Origin: an uncultured Flavobacteriaceae bacterium
GTDB lineage: Bacteria > Bacteroidota > Bacteroidia > Flavobacteriales > Flavobacteriaceae
Reading direction: 5' to 3'
DNA length: 64,000 nt
NCBI GenBank assembly: GCA_913045325.1
Contig: CAJWPZ010000004.1
Coordinates: 28,342-92,341, forward strand
Below, piece by piece: positions 52,267 to 61,546 of the stretch. A program made the position numbers and the translations under genes. The notes under the pieces are model-generated. The model ran no database searches. It had not been told where the DNA came from and saw only the letters and a list, made by a program, of their open reading frames with translations. Within the stretch, counting starts at the first letter, position 1. Each line of letters starts with the position of its first letter.

Positions 52267-53931
52267 TTACATTTTTGACGCCATAATAAAGGCGTTGTAC
52301 ATATTAACCATTTTACCGGACGTAGAGATGTTTTCAAAACTATTTTTATTCTCTGGGTCACCACCTAAAACAACATCCATTTTTACAGACAGACCGCTAT
52401 CCATTAGTATTTGTTTTACTTGCTTTGCAGATAATTTTGGGTAGTATGAGCGAATCATCGCCGCAACACCAGCAACATTTGGAGAGGCCATAGAGGTTCC
52501 TTGTAAATACTCATAAGTATCTAGGGGCGTTGTTGCCCATATTTTTACACCAGGGCTAAATACATCTACATTCACCTTTCCGTAGTTTGAGAAAGTGGCC
52601 AATAAATCACTACCATATTTATAGTTTAAAGCGCCCACGGTTAAAAAAGTGTCGCTAATTTCTGCGCCCACACCTACTTGATCGTTAGGGTATACCTGTA
52701 TGGTGTCTAGGTCTGTTCCTTCATTACCAGCAGCATTTACAATTAACACATCCTTTTGGCTTGCATAGGCAAGGGCGTCCCAAACCCACTGTGGGTGAGT
52801 TGAGTAATATTTACCAAAACTTGTGTTGATTACCTTAGCGCCATTATCTACCGCATAACGAATTGCGTTTGCAATATCTTTGTCATACTCATCACCATCA
52901 GGAACTGCTCTAACCGCCATAATTTGAACATTTTGAGCAACACCATTCATTCCAATTCCATTATCTCTTTGTGCAGCAATAATACCCGCAACGTGTGTTC
53001 CGTGTTTTGCATCTGCTTTTTTAGGGTCTGGACCATCTACATCATTGTTTCCATAATATGGGTTTGAGTTATCATAAGGATCATCACCAATAGCACCTCT
53101 AAAGTTGGTTGTTGTATCAAAATGAGAATCTAATCTTCCTTGGAAGTAATCTACACCGCCTTGAATTCTTTCAATAAAACTAGGAATATCATCACTGAAA
53201 TTTAGCATCTGGGTTAGCATCGCAACATGCTCTTTTTGTTCTCCTTCAGGGTTCTCAATACCAGACAAGTCTTGTTTTGAGTAGTCCTGCTTACCGAGTG
53301 TTTTGCTAATTGCAGCGTGTGCAGGCTTTAACCTCTCAAGCATACCGCTGTACCTTGTTGCGTTTGCTGTTGTTTGTTCAATTTCTTTACTAAACTCTTG
53401 GTTTGCTTTTTCATATAAGGCAAATTCTGCGCTATCTACGGCGCTTACAGAAGCCTGTGTTTTCCCTTCATATTTTGATTTTAATTTTCTTATGATACGC
53501 ACATATTCCATGTTTTCTTTCACGATATCTCCAAGAAAATTCCAGCCGTGGATATCATCTATATATCCGTTTTTGTCATCATCTATGTTGTTTCCGGCAA
53601 TTTCTTTTGGGTTAACCCACATTACGTTTTTAAGATCTTCATGCTCAATGTCTATACCACTATCAATAACAGCCACAATAACAGTAGTTCCTACCTTGTC
53701 TTTTATGATCTCTTGGTAGGTTCTCTCAACACCCATTCCTGGAATGGTGTCGTTTTGTAAATCTTTTAAGCTCCAGGCTTTCAGCTGGGCGTCTGTTAAT
53801 TCAGCTGTTTTTGCTGCAGGAGCCTCTGGACTTTCCATAGGCAGAGAAAGACTTGGGATTATAGTTGATCCACAACCAGCTAGTAAAGCTGCAGTGGCGG
53901 TAATAAAAAAGATGTTTTTTGTGATTTTCAT
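52267..53931 (-). CDS. S8 family serine protease lipoprotein (subtilisin-like)
   Basis: A 554-aa subtilisin-fold protein. The signal peptide ends in lipobox LLAGC (C20), so it is membrane-anchored on the envelope side. Catalytic residues are D90 in VIDSGIDIEHEDL, H310 in KHGTHVAGIIAA and S480 in GTSMASPNVAGVAAMI, with the oxyanion asparagine in NAAGNEG near 403. An insertion of roughly 180 residues sits between D90 and H310, including a charged helical stretch (about 140-260). It starts six bases after the MBL gene stop, so the two are cotranscribed. Confidence 0.95.
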   Translation of the reverse strand: MKITKNIFFITATAALLAGCGSTIIPSLSLPMESPEAPAAKTAELTDAQLKAWSLKDLQNDTIPGMGVERTYQEIIKDKVGTTVIVAVIDSGIDIEHEDLKNVMWVNPKEIAGNNIDDDKNGYIDDIHGWNFLGDIVKENMEYVRIIRKLKSKYEGKTQASVSAVDSAEFALYEKANQEFSKEIEQTTANATRYSGMLERLKPAHAAISKTLGKQDYSKQDLSGIENPEGEQKEHVAMLTQMLNFSDDIPSFIERIQGGVDYFQGRLDSHFDTTTNFRGAIGDDPYDNSNPYYGNNDVDGPDPKKADAKHGTHVAGIIAAQRDNGIGMNGVAQNVQIMAVRAVPDGDEYDKDIANAIRYAVDNGAKVINTSFGKYYSTHPQWVWDALAYASQKDVLIVNAAGNEGTDLDTIQVYPNDQVGVGAEISDTFLTVGALNYKYGSDLLATFSNYGKVNVDVFSPGVKIWATTPLDTYEYLQGTSMASPNVAGVAAMIRSYYPKLSAKQVKQILMDSGLSVKMDVVLGGDPENKNSFENISTSGKMVNMYNAFIMASKM

Positions 53932-53937
53932 AAAGAG

Positions 53938-54825
53938 TTAATTAAATAGTTCGTTAAATGTAAAAACCGAGTCAAGTCGTACGCCTTTGTCTGTGTGTTT
54001 TACGGTTATAATCTGGTTGTGAGCGTCGTGTTCCAAAAATAAATAATAATTATGGTCTGCAGCAGCATTTAAAAACTTTTCTTTTTCAGGTAAAGTAAGT
54101 AGCGGCCTTGTGTCATAGCCCATAACAAAAGGCAATGGTAGGTGTCCAGCCGTAGGGAGTAGGTCGCCCATAAAAACAATTGTTTTGTCTTTGTATACAA
54201 GGGTGGGTAACATTTGTTTTTCTGTGTGGCCATCTGCAAAAAAAACACCAAAACCCAGCCCTGATTTTTTTAAGAAATCTACACGGTCGTTTTCTTTAGA
54301 AAGGCTGCAATTAGGCCCATCAATAAATTTTAATTGACCGCTGTGCTGCAGGGGTAAAATATTTTCTTCTAAAAAAGAAGCTTTTTCTCTCCTGTTTGGT
54401 TTTGTGGCCCAATTCCAGTGGTTTTTATTGCTCCAATACTGTGCATTTTTAAACGCTGGCTCATACCCTGTTTTGCTTTTGTTCCAATCAACACTCCCAC
54501 CGCAGTGATCAAAATGAAGGTGTGTCATAAACACGTCTGTAACATCATCTTTGTGGAATCCAGCTTTTTTCAACGAGCTTACTAAAGAGTGATCACCCCA
54601 CTTGTGGTAGTAGCCAAAAAACTTTTCTGTTTGTTTGTCTCCCATCCCTGTATCAATCAAGGTGAGTTTGTTGCCCTGTTCAATCAATAAGCAGCGCGCA
54701 GCAATATCTATCATGTTATTGCTGTCTGGGGGGTTTGTTTTGCTCCACAAGGTTTTTGGAACAACACCAAACATGGCGCCTCCATCTAGTTTAAAATTTC
54801 CAGCTTCTATAGGGTGTAGTTTCAT
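53938..54825 (-). CDS. MBL-fold metallo-hydrolase
   Basis: A 295-aa metallo-beta-lactamase fold protein with the zinc motif HLHFDHCGG (near residues 103-111) and further ligand positions in GDLLPTAGHLPLP and LFLEHDAH. The N-terminus DIAARCLLIEQGNKLTLIDTGMGDK is typical of lactonase-like and quorum-quenching relatives, but no substrate can be assigned. It has no signal peptide. It is the first gene of a two-gene operon with the S8 protease lipoprotein. Confidence 0.93.
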   Translation of the reverse strand: MKLHPIEAGNFKLDGGAMFGVVPKTLWSKTNPPDSNNMIDIAARCLLIEQGNKLTLIDTGMGDKQTEKFFGYYHKWGDHSLVSSLKKAGFHKDDVTDVFMTHLHFDHCGGSVDWNKSKTGYEPAFKNAQYWSNKNHWNWATKPNRREKASFLEENILPLQHSGQLKFIDGPNCSLSKENDRVDFLKKSGLGFGVFFADGHTEKQMLPTLVYKDKTIVFMGDLLPTAGHLPLPFVMGYDTRPLLTLPEKEKFLNAAADHNYYLFLEHDAHNQIITVKHTDKGVRLDSVFTFNELFN

Positions 54826-54902
54826 AATGGTGTAAATTACAAAAAACCCAACTCACCGCGTTTTGTGTTTTCTATCAATAGAGAAAAAGTGAGATGGGGT
54901 GC

Positions 54903-57143
54903 TTATTTGTCTAAAACAGGTTTTAAATCCATCTGCTTCAATAGGTTTGTGGCAAATGAAAGCATGCTGTTTACTTCGTCTGTGCGCGCTACGTGAAGGT
55001 ATTTAAAAATCATTAAAGCTTCTCCGTTGCTTTCAATGTGATGAATTTCATTGTTTTCTAAAAAACGAATTAAATCCTCTTTAAAGAACGTTTTTACCGC
55101 CTTCTCGTCTTCTCCGCTCAACTGAAACTTATTCGAAAAACCACTATATTTTTTAAAATCAATATCTCCCTTTCCGCCAGAAAAAACCGTTACTCCGCTA
55201 AAAACCTTGTCAAAAAACCCCTCTTTATCGATAATAAATTTTGGTATAGCCACGGGCACCTTTATTATTTGAACTGTTGTCTGGTAGACTTCAAGAGCCA
55301 TTAACGCCCCTTCATCGAAAACAATATCAGCAATCTCCCAGTTGGTATTGTTCACGGCGTCAATGCCCTGCAAAGAGTTGGTTTTCATTTCGATGGGCCT
55401 AGAGTCAAAGAAGTGAAAGTTTCTTAGATAAGAAGTGTTCCAATCGACCTCTTTGTCGAACGTCCAGCCATTTGTTATAGCCATTTTTTGAAGGCGAATT
55501 TGTCGCTTTGTAATACGCTTTTTAACCCGCCCTGTTATGATTTTTAAAGCTCGATTGTGGCTCGTTGAAGCAACGTGATTGTCTAGCCCCATTAATTTCA
55601 CATCCCCACCACTGTTTTCGTGGATGCGCTTAAACTCAATTAAATTTTCCATGATAGACAGATCCACTAAGCGGGTTTGACTCATGTCAATACGAACCGT
55701 TGCTCCTAGAGGAACATTCTCTAACAGCTTGTCTAGTTTTAATGCATATAAGAAATTTGCAATTCCTTTTAACTTTACCTCATAGGTGCCGTTTTCTAGT
55801 TGATATACCTTAGAACCAGATTTGTAGATCTTTCTAAAAAAAGGTAAAAAGCCAACTTTAGCTAACAACATATGTAATAATAGCGTAACAAGAATACCCC
55901 CAACAATTCCATACAATAAATCTGTAAATAAAGTAATGATAAGCGTCGAAGAGAGGAATAGTAGCTGCTCTACGCCCTGATCATAGGCGTGCTTAAACAC
56001 TTTTGGGGAGGCTAGTTTAAAGCCTGTATGAACCAATATTGCAGCCAAAGCAGCCAAAGGAATACTTCTTAGCACTGGGGCTAAAATAAGCACAAACAGG
56101 ATGAGGAAAATTCCGTGATAGAAATTAGACCACTTTGTTTTTGCATTACTATTAACGTTTACGGTGCTTCTTACAATCACCGTGATGATAGGAAGCCCGC
56201 CAAGAGCGCCAGAAACCATTGTGCTAAGCCCAACACCAATAAGATCTTTGTTGAGGTTGGTTGTGCGCTTGTGAGGATCAAGTTTATCTACGGCGCGAGC
56301 ACTTGCTAGTGTTTCAACAGAGGCGATTGTTGTAACAGAAAGGACGGTGAGCCAAAAAGGAAGTGTGGCTATCATACCAAAATCTGGGTGCATAATACTA
56401 TCTAAAGGATTCTTTGGAATATCAATAAGCAGGCTTGGGCCCACACCATAAGTGTTCCCTAGAAAAGAAATACTATGTTCCGTAAAAAAATCAAAACCAA
56501 AGACCACAGGTATTGATAGAAGTAAAACCCACATTGGCGCAGGAATTGCTTGTATAAGTTTGTTTTTTATTTTTTTGTAAAAGACAAGTACTAAAAGACC
56601 AATAAAGGCAACCAAAAACACAAAAGGATTAACCTCAGGAAGTTTTCGAAAAATATCCACGATAGCACCAATGGTTGTGTCTGCACTCGATGTAGTTCCT
56701 AGTGCATAATGCGCTTGCTTGGCAAAAATAATAACACCTATCGCCGCAAGAATTCCATGCAAAACAGATGAAGGCAGTAGCTTGGCAAAACGGCCCATCT
56801 TAAGAAACCCTAATACTACTTGAATCCCTCCAGAAATCACAATAGCGGCCAACACATAATTTATATTTCCATCAAGGGCAACAAGCCCACCTAAAATTAC
56901 AGCAATTAGACCTGCTGCAGGACCATTAATTGCTAGGTGACCGCCGCGAAAAAAAGTAGTTACAACCCCTCCGATAATTGCAGAAAGAACTCCTGCCATG
57001 GGCGACACCCCAGAAGCCACAGCGATACCAAGGGCAAGTGGTAGCGCAACCAACGACACACTAATAGCAGCCGAAAGGTCACCGCGCCAATTTTCTTTGA
57101 GGCCTTTAAATCCAGTAGAAGGCAATGGTGAATTATTGTTCAT
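54903..57143 (-). CDS. SulP-family anion transporter with STAS domain and C-terminal extension
   Basis: A 746-aa inner-membrane protein. About eleven to fourteen helices (about 25-415) include the SulP signature VSLVALPLALGIAVASGVSPMAGVLSAIIGGVV and NGPAAGLIAVILGGLVAL. A STAS domain (about 447-530) follows. Beyond it an extra region of about 215 residues (530-746) is soluble and unlike the STAS fold. Likely moves sulfate, bicarbonate or another anion, specificity not readable. A TAAATTTG -7 match lies upstream at 57230-57237 on the minus strand, with no -33. Divergent from the antiporter. Confidence 0.92.
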   Translation of the reverse strand: MNNNSPLPSTGFKGLKENWRGDLSAAISVSLVALPLALGIAVASGVSPMAGVLSAIIGGVVTTFFRGGHLAINGPAAGLIAVILGGLVALDGNINYVLAAIVISGGIQVVLGFLKMGRFAKLLPSSVLHGILAAIGVIIFAKQAHYALGTTSSADTTIGAIVDIFRKLPEVNPFVFLVAFIGLLVLVFYKKIKNKLIQAIPAPMWVLLLSIPVVFGFDFFTEHSISFLGNTYGVGPSLLIDIPKNPLDSIMHPDFGMIATLPFWLTVLSVTTIASVETLASARAVDKLDPHKRTTNLNKDLIGVGLSTMVSGALGGLPIITVIVRSTVNVNSNAKTKWSNFYHGIFLILFVLILAPVLRSIPLAALAAILVHTGFKLASPKVFKHAYDQGVEQLLFLSSTLIITLFTDLLYGIVGGILVTLLLHMLLAKVGFLPFFRKIYKSGSKVYQLENGTYEVKLKGIANFLYALKLDKLLENVPLGATVRIDMSQTRLVDLSIMENLIEFKRIHENSGGDVKLMGLDNHVASTSHNRALKIITGRVKKRITKRQIRLQKMAITNGWTFDKEVDWNTSYLRNFHFFDSRPIEMKTNSLQGIDAVNNTNWEIADIVFDEGALMALEVYQTTVQIIKVPVAIPKFIIDKEGFFDKVFSGVTVFSGGKGDIDFKKYSGFSNKFQLSGEDEKAVKTFFKEDLIRFLENNEIHHIESNGEALMIFKYLHVARTDEVNSMLSFATNLLKQMDLKPVLDK

Positions 57144-57329
57144 AGGGTATAGGGGGTTATAATGTGTTAAAAAAAGGATAACGCTGTGTTATCTTCCCTT
57201 AAAATAGCTAGTAATATAATACTTTTTTACAAATTTAAAAGAAGCAATCTTTTAATGTTAATTATAAACTAAAACACAAGGAAGAATACCAATATTTCTT
57301 GTAGTTTTATGATTTAAACAATATAACAG

Positions 57330-59243
57330 ATGTTAGAACTTGCTGGAATTATCATCTTAGGGATTTTCGCACAATGGATTGCTTGGAAAATTAAGATTCC
57401 TGCCATTTTACCACTTATTTTAATTGGTTTGGCCGTAGGGCCTTTGTCTACACTTTACCCTGAGGGCTTCCGTTATGAAGACGGCTCGCAATGGATACAG
57501 CCTATGTGGGAGGCCAAAAAAGGTTTTTTTCCTGGAGATAGTCTCTTTTATTTTGTTTCATTAGCTATTGGTATTATTCTTTTTGAAGGCGGTTTAACCC
57601 TTAAGATGAGCGAAATAAAAAAAGTAGGAGGAGTTATAGTTAAACTTATAAGCCTTGGCTCAATTGTTACTTTTTTCGGAGCCGGTTTGGCAGCACATTA
57701 TGTTCTTGGCCTTAATTGGCAAGTTTCTTTTTTGTTTTCTGGACTTATCATTGTAACTGGCCCTACCGTAATAACACCTATTTTAAGAAACATTCCCTTG
57801 CGCAAAGACGTCTCTGCAGTTTTAAAGTGGGAAGGTATTTTAATAGACCCTATTGGCGCTCTTGTGGCGGTACTGGTTTTTGGATTTATAAGTGTAAATA
57901 TTCCTGTTCAAGGTCTAGAGGAGGCCGTCTCACAGATTCACGACACTGGAGGGAGCTACACTAAGCACGCTCTTTTGGAGTTTGGAAAAATCATAGTTAT
58001 TGGTTTTGCTTTTGGTCTGGCTGGAGGCTTTGCCATGTATCATGCCGTTAAAAGAAAAGCAATACCTCATTATCTTTTAAATGTTGCCTCGTTGTCTATG
58101 GTGCTACTCATTTTTGTGCTAAGTGATTTATTTGCTCACGAATCTGGCCTACTGGCTGTAGTTGTGATGGGGATGTACCTAGGAAACAGCGATCTTCCTA
58201 ATTTGAAAGAACTTCTATACTTTAAAGAATCACTAAGTGTACTTCTTATATCCATCTTATTTATCTTGCTTTCTGCAAACATTAGCATTGATGACTTACT
58301 GCTTATATACAACTGGGAAACAGCCATTTTATTTGCTGTGGTCATTTTTGTTGTGAGGCCCTTGGGCGTCTTTTTAAGCACCACAAATTCAGGGCTTAGT
58401 ATTAATGAAAAAGTATTCATTTCTTGGGTGGGCCCTCGTGGTATTGTTGCAGCGGGTATTGCCTCTCTCTTTGGAACAAAACTTGTTGAAATGGGCGTCC
58501 CCGGAGCACAATACATTACACCTCTTGTCTTTGGGCTAGTACTTGTTACGGTGCTTTTAAACGCAACCACAGCAAGAATGGTGGCTTCTTTACTGGGTGT
58601 ATTTTTGAAAAAGAGTGAAGGAATTATGATTATAGGCGGCTCTCGCGTTTCTAGATTAATCGCTGCCTATCTCCAAAAAAATAATAGGCGCGTTGTGCTT
58701 GTTGACAGCAACAGGGCTAATGTTGAAAAAGCAAAGGAGCTGGGTCTTGAGGCCTTGTCTGCAAATATTTACAATGATGATTTGAGTGATAATATAGAAC
58801 TCAGCGAGATGGGCTATTTACTGTCAATGACCGCAAACGACGTTATTAATAGATACGCCATGGATAAGCTAGGTAAATCTTTTGGCGAAAACGGCACCTA
58901 CAGACTTGTTACCTCAGAGGAGTTGAGAAGCAAAAAGACCAAGAGCAGTGATTTGTTTTGCCCTACCCACGACTACCTAGATTTAATGCGTGTTGCCGAA
59001 GCGTTTCCTTCTATACAGGAGGTTCAGGCCTCTAGTCTAGAAATATATACAGGCATAATAGAACTAATTAACAACAACCAAGACGCCATTGCTTTGTTTG
59101 TAAAAAGCACAGAGGGTGTGATTGCGCTTATTGATAATTCAAAAGAAATTGTAATTGAACAAAACACTACAATTGCTTATCTAGGAAGGCCCATGGATTT
59201 TGAAGATGTGATGACTAATAAAACCTCAGACCCCTTACAATAG
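57330..59243 (+). CDS. CPA-type cation:proton antiporter with TrkA-N domain
   Basis: A 637-aa membrane antiporter. About twelve helices (1-405) include the Na+/H+ exchanger-type sequences FPGDSLFYFVSLAIGIILFEGGL and WVGPRGIVAAGIASLFG. The cytoplasmic tail (about 430-520) begins GIMIIGGSRVSRLIAAYLQ and has the NAD-binding RCK/TrkA-N glycine pattern, so activity is probably tuned by nucleotide. Likely exchanges Na+ or K+ for protons. Expected in a marine or halotolerant bacterium. Divergent from sulP. Start ATG 57330 follows a Bacteroidota-style AT-rich upstream region. Confidence 0.93.
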   Translation: MLELAGIIILGIFAQWIAWKIKIPAILPLILIGLAVGPLSTLYPEGFRYEDGSQWIQPMWEAKKGFFPGDSLFYFVSLAIGIILFEGGLTLKMSEIKKVGGVIVKLISLGSIVTFFGAGLAAHYVLGLNWQVSFLFSGLIIVTGPTVITPILRNIPLRKDVSAVLKWEGILIDPIGALVAVLVFGFISVNIPVQGLEEAVSQIHDTGGSYTKHALLEFGKIIVIGFAFGLAGGFAMYHAVKRKAIPHYLLNVASLSMVLLIFVLSDLFAHESGLLAVVVMGMYLGNSDLPNLKELLYFKESLSVLLISILFILLSANISIDDLLLIYNWETAILFAVVIFVVRPLGVFLSTTNSGLSINEKVFISWVGPRGIVAAGIASLFGTKLVEMGVPGAQYITPLVFGLVLVTVLLNATTARMVASLLGVFLKKSEGIMIIGGSRVSRLIAAYLQKNNRRVVLVDSNRANVEKAKELGLEALSANIYNDDLSDNIELSEMGYLLSMTANDVINRYAMDKLGKSFGENGTYRLVTSEELRSKKTKSSDLFCPTHDYLDLMRVAEAFPSIQEVQASSLEIYTGIIELINNNQDAIALFVKSTEGVIALIDNSKEIVIEQNTTIAYLGRPMDFEDVMTNKTSDPLQ

Positions 59244-59299
59244 CCCAAAACAACTATAAACAAAAGAGACTCACAGCCACTTTTGCTAGACACAAAAAA

Positions 59300-59551
59300 A
59301 TGAAAAAAGGTATCTTTATAGTAGGCGTTCTTGTCTTTGGTCTTATTTGTTGTGACGGCTCTGAAACAGGAAACTTAGAGTGCATAACAGCTATCCCAGA
59401 ATTAAATGATGCCGCAGAGGCGTATAATCAAGATCCATCTACAGAAAACTGTAATATATATAAAGCAGCATTACAGGTATATATAAACAACGGCTGTGCA
59501 GGCATGGACCAAAGCGCTTATGCTGAGCTGGACGGGCTTCCGTGTAACTAA
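59300..59551 (+). CDS. Small cysteine-rich predicted lipoprotein
   Basis: An 83-aa secreted protein of unknown function. The hydrophobic signal (FIVGVLVFGLICC, residues 6-18) ends in a lipobox-like LIC with C18 as likely acylated residue, although the residue at -1 is cysteine rather than G/A/S. Four further cysteines follow at 28, 51, 66 and 82, enough for two disulfides. The C-terminus is EELDG-like and soluble. It starts 56 bases after the antiporter stop and converges on lepA, with five bases between stops. I recognise no family. Confidence 0.7.
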   Translation: MKKGIFIVGVLVFGLICCDGSETGNLECITAIPELNDAAEAYNQDPSTENCNIYKAALQVYINNGCAGMDQSAYAELDGLPCN

Positions 59552-59556
59552 TTTAG

Positions 59557-61353
59557 TTAATCATTTAACTTTAAAACAGCCATAAAAGCTGCTTGAGGAA
59601 TCTCAACATTACCTACCTGGCGCATGCGTTTTTTCCCTTTTTTCTGCTTTTCTAGAAGTTTACGTTTTCTAGAAATATCTCCTCCATAACACTTTGCCGT
59701 AACATCTTTACGAACTGCCTTTACGGTTTCTCTTGAAATAATTTTTGCGCCTATAGCCGCTTGTATAGGAATATCAAATTGTTGTCTTGGGATAAGCTGG
59801 CGAAGTTTTTCACACATTTTTTTACCAATATCCTGAGCGTTGTCTTGATGTAGTAAAGAAGATAATGCATCTACAATATTACCGTTTAACAAGACGTCTA
59901 GTCTCACAAGTTTAGACTCTCGCATACCAATTGGGGTATAGTCAAAGGAAGCGTACCCTTTAGAGACTGTTTTTAAGCGGTCATAAAAGTCAAAAACAAT
60001 TTCAGCCAAAGGCATGTCAAAGGTAAGCTCTACACGCTCTGTAGTTAAATAGGTTTGGTTGGTAATTTGCCCTCGCTTTTCTATACATAAAGACATTACG
60101 TTTCCAACAAAGTCTGACTTTGTGATGATCGTAGCCTTGATGTACGGCTCTTCCATGCGGTTAAGCTTAGAGGGCTCTGGCAAATCACTAGGGTTGTTTA
60201 CCAAAAGAACCGTATCTGGCTCTCTGTTGGTGTATGCGTTGTAGGATACGTTGGGTACTGTGGTAATGACAGTCATGTCAAACTCGCGCTCTAAACGCTC
60301 TTGTATAATCTCAAGGTGTAACATCCCCAAAAACCCGCACCTAAAGCCGAACCCTAAAGCAGCCGAACTCTCTGGTATAAAAACCAGTGAGGCGTCATTA
60401 AGTTGTAGCTTCTCCATAGAGGCCCGTAGCTCTTCATAATCTTCTGTGTCTACAGGGTAAATACCTGCAAACACCATTGGTTTTACATCCTCAAAGCCTT
60501 CAATCATGTTTGTTGTTGGGCTTTTTGCGTCTGTAATGGTGTCACCAACCTTTATCTCTTTTGCCTCTTTAATCCCCGTGATGAGGTATCCAACATCTCC
60601 CGTAGAAACAATTTTCTTAGGTGTTTGGGTTAAATTAAGGGTTCCCACCTCATCTGCAAAATAGGTTTTCCCTGTTGCCATAAACTTAATGTGCTGGCCT
60701 TTTTTAATCTCTCCGTTTAAAACCCTAAAGTACGTTTCAACACCTCTAAAAGGATTGTACACAGAATCAAAAATTAGGGCCTGTAAAGACTCTTCTTTAA
60801 CCCCTTTTGGGGCAGGAACTCTTTCTATAATAGCGGTTAGTATTTCGGTAATACCAATACCTGTTTTTGCGCTGGCAGGAATAATTTCTTCTGGATCACA
60901 ACCTAGAAGATCAACAATATCGTCTGTAACCTCCTCTGGGCTAGCAGAGGGAAGGTCTATTTTATTAAGTACAGGAATAATTTCTAAATCATTTTCTAGG
61001 GCTAGGTATAGATTAGAAATAGTTTGAGCTTGTATGCTTTGCGCGGCATCTACAACCAATAAAGCGCCTTCACAGGCCGCAATGGACCGAGAAACTTCGT
61101 AGGAGAAATCTACGTGGCCAGGGGTGTCAATTAAATTTAAGACATACTCCTGCCCGTTGTGGGTATAGTTCATTTGTATGGCGTGACTCTTTATGGTAAT
61201 ACCACGCTCACGCTCTATGTCCATATTATCAAGCAACTGGGCTTGAGATTCGCGTTCGGTTACGGCGCCGGTGGCTCCTAATAGCCTGTCTGCCAGGGTG
61301 CTTTTACCGTGATCAATATGGGCAATAATGCAAAAATTACGAATGTTCTTCAT
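59557..61353 (-). CDS. lepA: Elongation factor 4 (LepA)
   Basis: A 598-aa ribosome-associated GTPase. GTPase motifs [10 protein letters not shown] (G1, about 10-19), DTPGH (about 80-84) and NKIDLP (about 134-139) are followed by the LepA-specific [29 protein letters not shown] and the C-terminal [22 protein letters not shown] domain. The open frame extends 29 codons upstream, but family proteins begin [16 protein letters not shown], so 61353 is the start. Its TAnnTTTG promoter is identified separately. Confidence 0.98.
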   Translation of the reverse strand: MKNIRNFCIIAHIDHGKSTLADRLLGATGAVTERESQAQLLDNMDIERERGITIKSHAIQMNYTHNGQEYVLNLIDTPGHVDFSYEVSRSIAACEGALLVVDAAQSIQAQTISNLYLALENDLEIIPVLNKIDLPSASPEEVTDDIVDLLGCDPEEIIPASAKTGIGITEILTAIIERVPAPKGVKEESLQALIFDSVYNPFRGVETYFRVLNGEIKKGQHIKFMATGKTYFADEVGTLNLTQTPKKIVSTGDVGYLITGIKEAKEIKVGDTITDAKSPTTNMIEGFEDVKPMVFAGIYPVDTEDYEELRASMEKLQLNDASLVFIPESSAALGFGFRCGFLGMLHLEIIQERLEREFDMTVITTVPNVSYNAYTNREPDTVLLVNNPSDLPEPSKLNRMEEPYIKATIITKSDFVGNVMSLCIEKRGQITNQTYLTTERVELTFDMPLAEIVFDFYDRLKTVSKGYASFDYTPIGMRESKLVRLDVLLNGNIVDALSSLLHQDNAQDIGKKMCEKLRQLIPRQQFDIPIQAAIGAKIISRETVKAVRKDVTAKCYGGDISRKRKLLEKQKKGKKRMRQVGNVEIPQAAFMAVLKLND

Positions 61354-61395
61354 GTAGCTTGTTGTTTGAAAACAATAATTTGCAAGCATATCAAG

Positions 61396-61424
61396 CAAAT
61401 TTAAGGCTGTAAAGATACCACAAA
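61396..61424 (-). promoter_or_regulatory. Promoter of lepA
   Basis: On the minus strand, TTTG (complement of CAAA 61421-61424), a 17-base spacer and TAAATTTG (complement of CAAATTTA 61396-61403). The spacer is shorter than the usual 19. The start site would be near 61391, giving a leader of about 38 bases. Confidence 0.4.
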
Positions 61425-61546
61425 AGGGCATCATGTACACAAGTTACCTTTAACCGATTTTTTGCAAAACCATGAATATCTTACGCTAGAAATCTACATC
61501 TTTGTTATAGTCCTTAATTTACCCTTATGATTTTACCCTTCTATTT

